Origin: Oegoconia quadripuncta | Taxonomy: Eukaryota > Arthropoda > Insecta > Lepidoptera > Autostichidae | Length of the DNA stretch: 64,000 nucleotides | Assembly: GCA_949316235.1 (NCBI GenBank) | Contig: OX438742.1 | Location: 12,771,315 to 12,835,314, forward strand | Reading direction: 5' to 3' | In this document: positions 58,173 through 64,000 of the stretch, piece after piece | How the letters are laid out: each line of letters starts with the position of its first letter | Numbering within the stretch: position 1 is the stretch's first letter | The notes under the pieces: generated by a model | The model's input: only the letters and a program-made list of their open reading frames with translations | Told to the model about the DNA's origin: nothing | The model's database searches: none | Made by a program: the position numbers and the translations under genes

Positions 58173-59082
58173 TACTTTTTACACAGAGTAGTATATTTTA
58201 ATTTGAGTATACGGACGTAAGACTCAAAATTTATTCGAGTAAATGGCAAATGTTCTATATACCCAAAACACGTGTCTGGGTTGAGTAATTATTGAGAAAT
58301 TAGTAACAAAATGTGGCCAAAGTTTCACCTCGTCTATCGCTAGATGCCGCTGACCGCTTATACATGGCGTTGTAGTTTGGTTCTCAAGGTTGTAAACCTC
58401 GCCACCCGCTAGATGGCGCTGACCGATTGTACTTCTACAAAGGCAGAAAGGACTGCCTTTCTGCCTGTATAGAGGCCATTCTACCCTAGAAATTGTAGAG
58501 GATAAATGCATTATCAAAACAGCTGATGTGAACAGAAAAATATTCTAAATACTTGCAAACATTGCTACAATAGTAAGTTATTATTTTTTGGTTGTATTTT
58601 TTCTCAATTAATAGAAAATTTTATAATTCTGCCTACTAACTGCTTTGTAGTTTGGTTCTCAAGATTGTAAATATCGCCACCGATTTTACATTGCGTCTCG
58701 CTATAGTTTGAATTCTTTAGTGCTTTTGTCACTTTAATATTTTTGGGTAGTATGTAATTGCCGGTTTTTTTGTATTATTCAAACAAAAAATAAAGAAAAT
58801 GCTTAAACATTTTATAACTTACGGATGTTTTATTGTCTTTAATTTTTTGGTTTCTGTAGGTTACCAAAGTATTATTATTGTAAGTTTATATTAAATGGCG
58901 ATTAAGATTAGTCTCACTAATATACTTAACCCTTGATCTTAAAGAGAAACTCCGAGTTATAGACGTCTTGCCTATTGTACTATTGCTTAAAATTCCTTAT
59001 TCTACTATTTATTTTGGATTGCTTTTATTTAGTCTTGAGAACCGAGTTTTCGAAGTTAACATGTTTCGCGGTCAGGGGCTCT

Positions 59083-59214
59083 ACCGCCTAAGTCAAACCT
59101 ATAGCCATAGCAATGCACTACCTGTCTTTGTCATTGTGTTACGATATGACAAGGACGGATAGTGCATTGACGTCATAAAGGATAACAATTCCCAAAGCAA
59201 TTGCGTTAGGCGGT
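59083..59214. repeat. hairpin-type inverted repeat (possible small MITE)
   Basis: Outer arms accgcctaa (59083-59091) and ttaggcggt (59206-59214) are exact complements. The inner arms 59111-59134 and 59146-59169 match at 21 of 24 positions (caatgcactacctgtctttg and its complement) around an 11-base loop. Confidence 0.6.
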
Positions 59215-59941
59215 CTGCCTGCGGTCCTTGGATGGAGGACAGGTAGTGGCATTTCCATACGAGTGTTTCTATGCATGGGTGTTAAACAGTTGGACCCGGT
59301 TGATGGCAATTTTAGGCAGTCGTTAAGCTAAGTCGGTGTTCTAAATAAATTCGCGCTATGCCCGCCTGGTGGACTATGGTCCACATGTAATAAGAAGAGG
59401 CTCTTCCCCAATAGTGGGAACGTACGTATCACTAATTGATGCGTAGCTTACGGTAGCTGCTCACGGACTCCTCGCTTGATATTTGCGCGTTGTGGGTATT
59501 TAGTTAACTATTTTAAGCCTATATGTGACAATTGCTGTTATTAAACGTGTATCATTACGATTCATACAATTATTATACCACTACATAACATGATCTTAAC
59601 ACAAGACACGCTTTCCCTCGCAGGTGTTTAGCTGAAAATCATTGTGTTACCGCTATAGGATCCACACTGAGCGATGGTACATTTGTGGTACTGATACACG
59701 TACAACTCTGTTATAAGTTGTAACCGTTGTACTTCATGTGTCAACTACTGTGAATAAGGCTACATTTCGAAAGTCATAACACCAAGCAGAATGATGTATG
59801 CGTTTATGTAATATGCAAATAAACATCTTATCTGAGTATATGAACACCAACGTAAGTCACTATCAATATTTTACCGTTGTAGTAACGTAGTTGTAGGATA
59901 ACATGATAGTCCATCTCGCCTTTCCATCTTATCACTATCAG

Positions 59942-60114
59942 GCGCAGAGTGGGTTCCATTGTCATATCGTAAATTAGCACAAAGAGTTTTCGTTCTTTGT
60001 TTTGCAATGCAAAATATCAATGTTTGGAATTCCCGTTCACCGTCTATTTTCCATAAATCCTATAATCGCAAGACTACCGAGTCCAGCTTTGACTTCGCCA
60101 TTGGCGCTGACCAG
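59942..60114 (+). CDS. candidate unassigned exon
   Basis: Open segment of 173 bases between a pyrimidine-rich acceptor (CACTATCAG) and a consensus donor (CAG then GTAAGA). It reads WVPLSYRKLAQRVFVLCFAM, then SRSPSIFHKSYNRKTTESSF and DFAIGADQ. It would need a preceding exon ending in phase 1, whereas the last WDR47 exon seen ends in phase 0, so a direct join fails. I do not recognise the peptide. It could be a further WDR47 linker exon reached through a missing one, or chance. Confidence 0.25.
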
Positions 60115-60158
60115 GTAAGATTGGGGCCAAATTCGTATCCAAACTTTTCTAAAAAATT

Positions 60159-60296
60159 GTGAACAAAAAGTGAGTAAATTATGGTATAATTAATAATGTG
60201 CGGACATGGTATATATTTTCAACTCGGAATTATATTCTATATAATAATTTTATATAAAATTGTTTATAAAATATTCCCCTCCTACCTGGGACAGTC
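60159..60296 (+). repeat. direct repeat, copy 1 (partner at 61088-61222)
   Basis: gtgaacaaaaagtgagtaaa, tggtataatt, aatgtgcggacat and ctacctgggacagtc recur in the same order at 61088-61222, about 930 bp downstream, with perhaps 75-80% identity by eye. It may be an old segmental duplication or two copies of one repeat. Confidence 0.65.
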
Positions 60297-60677
60297 TCTG
60301 GTAAAACCTTTGTAACAAAAGTTTGTCTTCTCTTGAATAGAGGGCGGTGGGGATATTCGGTTTATTCATCGCACAGAACACACTCGCCACAGACCCGCCC
60401 AACTGGCCTTCTTTTTTATACAACACAACTAGCAAAATCATTTAGTATGAGCATGTATTGTATAGTTTGCTAAAAAGTTTTTTCGTATCTTAAATCACAA
60501 CGAGGAACGGACCGGGTTTTAACCTGCGTCGTTCTTTACCTTTACTTCGCGTAAGTTACACGATCGTCGGGTAGATGGCGTTATATATGAAATCCATTTT
60601 AAAGAATTTTGTATGGTACATTTTCGAGTCCCTTATGTACATAATTGAGGTATCTAGTTAAACTTATAGTTTACTAA

Positions 60678-60895
60678 ATTTCCGTCCGCGGCTTTGCCTG
60701 CATGAAATAACTTTATCGCGGAAATTTGTTTGAACTACTCATGTTATCGGGATAAAAACTATCTTATGTCTTAATACAGGGTAGGTATATTCTATCTAAA
60801 TACCAAATTTCATCCAAATTCGTTCATCAACAAATAAACAAACAAACAAACATCCTAACTTTTGCATTTAAAATATTAGTTAGATTGGATAGACC
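60678..60895 (+). repeat. dispersed repeat E copy
   Basis: ccgtccgcggctttgcctgc, ataactttatcgcggaaatt, accaaatttcatccaaattc, then short caaa repeats and aaaatattagttagatt. Same order as at 10226. Confidence 0.6.
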
Positions 60896-61087
60896 AGTTA
60901 GATCACTTACAGTAAATTTTATTTATAGTGTAATGGTTTCCTTGGTGGCAGCAACTACTCTACTGGGGGGGAAAGAAAATCAGTAAATCTGCTTAGTTTT
61001 TCATCACAGTTTCAGGTTAACCTAAATTAAATTAACTTATCTTTTAATATTTATTAAAAGGCTCAACGAGGACAATATTTGCGTATC

Positions 61088-61222
61088 GTGAACAAAAAGC
61101 GAGTATGTCATGGTATAATTTTAATGTGCGGACATACTATAAATATTATTTCGAATTCAGAATTCTATAATAACTTTATTTCAAAATTGTTTAAAAGGCA
61201 TTCCCTCCTGCCTGGGGCAGTC
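61088..61222 (+). repeat. direct repeat, copy 2 (partner at 60159-60296)
   Basis: gtgaacaaaaagcgagtatg, tggtataattttaatgtgcg, tttcaaaattgttta and ctgcctggggcagtc. See copy 1. Confidence 0.65.
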
Positions 61223-61911
61223 GGGTAACATTATATTATTGACATTATTATCAGTTTCTGATACCGATAGTACAGGCTTTGCCTAATTTGGGATCAGGTG
61301 ACTTTGTTTGAAATGTCTACAATATTATATTATTATTATTAAGTAATCGGTTATACTTGTATGGCGAGACATTTTTTTTTGTGTTTTATAGTCGTAAGTA
61401 GCTATATAAGTTGTGTGTCATCTTGAGAACTACACATGTACTGTATGACCTACAGAAATAATAGATATAATTAGCAAGTGAAATATGCGCATTAGTAGTT
61501 TTTTTTTTTGAAAATCAAAACCGTAACCGTAAAGGTCAATTTCGGACTTTTCCTGTAAAACCGGTTAACCGGTTTATTTTACAAAACCTCACACTCACAA
61601 AATCCTGTTTTTGTTTTGATTGTTATGGACATTAAGGTGTTTTAATTTAAGGTATTCACTCTTAGCTTACAACATAGCAATGAAGATTTTTTTACGATAA
61701 ATTTACAAAATTGTGAATGGCAAGCCATTACGACAACCTAGGAGTGAAATTATTATCATTTTCTTATATTTAGAGAATGCAATCCTTCAAATGCGGGATT
61801 ATAAAAGCGGAATCCACGATATTTGCGGGATCGCGTGCTTTTTGGCAATTATTGTTGTTTGTTATGTAGGTAGAATATACCCTGGATTGAGACATAGCAT
61901 TTTTATCCTGA

Positions 61912-61992
61912 TAACATGAGTAGTTCCCGCGGGATAAACAAATTTCCGCGATAAAGTTATTCCATACAGGCGAAGCCGCGGGCGGAAACCTA
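61912..61992 (-). repeat. dispersed repeat E fragment, inverted
   Basis: Plus-strand reading tagttcccgcgggataaaca, aatttccgcgataaagttat and gcgaagccgcgggcggaaac, the complement of the 5' part of repeat E. Confidence 0.55.
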
Positions 61993-63437
61993 GTAACCTA
62001 GTGCATTTTTAAGTATAGTATACTTATTTGAGTGACATATTAGGACGATTTGTGAGATAGTATTGCTGATTTAACAATGACAGACGCAAGGACTCGCGTT
62101 TCATCGAGTATACGCCATAGAATTAGACGTTTGTCGTTAAGCGAGAAAAAGCGGTAAGAACCGGCGCGATTAGATCTAGGAGGTGCATTAATTAACGTGT
62201 TGGTTAGCTAGCTAGATTATTTATTTTATTATCATATTATTATTTGCCCATAATATTATTTGCACCGAAGTCCGCACACAAATTCAAATAAAAACTGGCT
62301 GATTTTGACGTACGAACCAATACGAATTCCTGTGGAGTGTGGAGTACGTAATAATCAATGTAATTAATTAATGTCATTTACGTTCTCTAGTTCCTAATTT
62401 TATAGTGAAACACACAGGACTCATACTCGTATTTTTGGACAACTCTCAAATTCGCAATCGAAATATATAAAATGCATCATTGTTATTAATTAATCGGGTT
62501 TAGCTTAGGAAAACCGATTTTTAAACGACTTAAAACCGGTCCAGTTAAGCGATTAAGCGGTTTTGAGTTCCCTTTGTGATATTATGTACGGAATATTGGG
62601 AAGGCAAAAGCCACTGCGGTGGGACATCACAAGCTAGTTAAAAAAAAAACGTAAAACTATTTCATATCTATTATTGCAACCTTTTTTTACCTTATGATGG
62701 CATGAAGGAAGTACCTCAAATATGATATCTTTGAATCGTATCGATGAGTAATTTCACTTTTATTTTTGCTAGTAAATAAACGCTTGTTTTTTTAATATAT
62801 ATATTTTCATTTTTTATATAATTTATTATTTATTTGCATTAGATACTATGTTTCCTAAGTGGCCCACTACGTTTTACGACTCTAGATTCTTCATTTTAAC
62901 GGCTCGGAATTAATTATAAATCCATTAACTGTTGTGTCCACGCTCCAATTTAGATGCTGGCGGTAATAAAGATTATGTATGTAGGTGGAGACCGGTTTAG
63001 TCATACTACGTATTTGTGTACATTTCAACACATTGTATTTTTCATCTGCCGCATATAGCACAGAGTACTTGGAAGGTCTGAGGAAGCGACTATTGTAATA
63101 TTTGGCCAAAATATATCAGCAAATAGAACGGAGAGATTTACTAACAGAATAAATCTATATGGGGCTAACTATAGCATTTGTTGTGACAACTCAAGATCAA
63201 CAGATCGCCAGACTTCATGGCCCAAAATTGTTTTATCCATACGATATATTTTGTTCCATTTTGGCCTTTTCTGGCTAGATCAATATCTATAAAATTATGA
63301 TCTATTCGTATCACTCAATTGTAAAATGTTTGTGACTATGGGGAGCTGCGCCACAGATTAGATTAAAGTTAAGCGTGTATTGAAATTCACCATGTTGTCA
63401 AGTCATTTGAAAATAAATAATACTTATTTATTTTCAA

Positions 63438-63483
63438 ATGTATGTATTTATGTATGTATTTATGTATGTCTATGTATTTATGT
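63438..63483. repeat. (TATG/TTTATG)n microsatellite
   Basis: Short run of gtatgtatttatgtatgtat units with some slippage. Low-complexity only. Confidence 0.8.
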
Positions 63484-64000
63484 AACATTTTATTTAACAA
63501 CTATTTACTTATGCATTTTGTTAAAGTCTATATTTCCTACTGATGTTATTCACTCCAACTCATCCAAGGGTCCGACAGAAAACCGGCGCTTCTCTCTACT
63601 ATAGCCATTCACGACTATGGCACATAGCAATATTTATAAAATACATAGCATAGTTATTTAATTAGTTTTTCAACAGTTTATATGAAAACTATTTTGTTTG
63701 AAAACTAGCTTGAGCTTGCGGCTTAGCTCTTGTGAATTTAATTTTGTTATCCAACCATCTTGCGAAAAAGTTATGGTTGGAGGGTCGGAGAAAGACATGA
63801 CTACTTTATTTTCTCGGTCAATACAAAAAGTAATTCTATCGGTCGGAAGCTAGTATTTTCATAATTGCATTGATAAATATCCATTTATCTGTTTGCTTAT
63901 TATTATATTGGTCCCCGGTTTTGGTTTTGTTATGAACTACATGAATATGGCATTTATCCACAATGTCTAATTATCATGTATAGGTATTATAAGCCTTTCG

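Larger units (their letters stand above)
58175..64000. other. repeat-rich end of window
   Basis: Holds repeat E copies, the 60159/61088 direct repeats, the hairpin at 59083 and a 36-bp direct repeat (58371-58406 and 58646-58681, three differences). There is a palindrome aaccggttaaccggtt near 61560 and one candidate exon. No recognisable WD40 coding sequence. Confidence 0.5.

Overview
This is an AT-rich eukaryotic window from an insect, most likely a moth or butterfly. The grounds are split genes with canonical GT/AG introns, two conserved animal genes, tRNA-derived SINEs, RTE relics ending in the 'aggcctatgtycagcagtgg' type tail that is common in Lepidoptera, mariner elements and MITEs. The host assignment is inference. 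No bacterial operon, CRISPR array, rRNA or stand-alone tRNA gene was seen.

Layout. 1-22.2 kb: no gene recognised, only AT-rich sequence with SINEs, RTE scraps and inverted repeats, including a pair of inverted arms at 16.1-18.3 kb that carry 16-bp tandem arrays. 22.2-23.9 kb: degraded RTE-type reverse transcriptase. 24.1-45.3 kb, minus strand: a complete DNAJC11 orthologue. All 12 exons were located by hand, every splice phase agrees, and they give a 571-residue protein. Its introns hold a full-length two-ORF LINE (38,614-44,048, opposite strand, 12-bp target duplication), a frameshifted mariner (35.2-36.4 kb), a TA-flanked MITE with perfect 40-bp ends (34.3-34.7 kb), tandem arrays and SINEs.

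45.3-51.2 kb lies between the genes and contains a threefold ~240-bp tandem repeat. 51.2-53.65 kb, plus strand: the N-terminal half (LisH/CTLH part) of a WDR47 orthologue in three exons. Its WD40 half was not found in the remaining 10 kb. 56.3-58.2 kb: a TTAA-flanked MITE followed closely by an intact 1,282-bp mariner with a 357-residue transposase. 58.2-64 kb: repeats plus one candidate exon.

DNAJC11 acts at mitochondrial membranes (MICOS/SAM supercomplex) and WDR47 acts on microtubules and neuronal cytoskeleton. They stand head to head, but nothing seen here shows a shared pathway. The most notable content is the mobile DNA: two apparently intact elements (mariner and LINE) with matching target duplications, and several unnamed inverted-repeat and tandem-repeat families. 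I did not find a convincing new multi-gene system.
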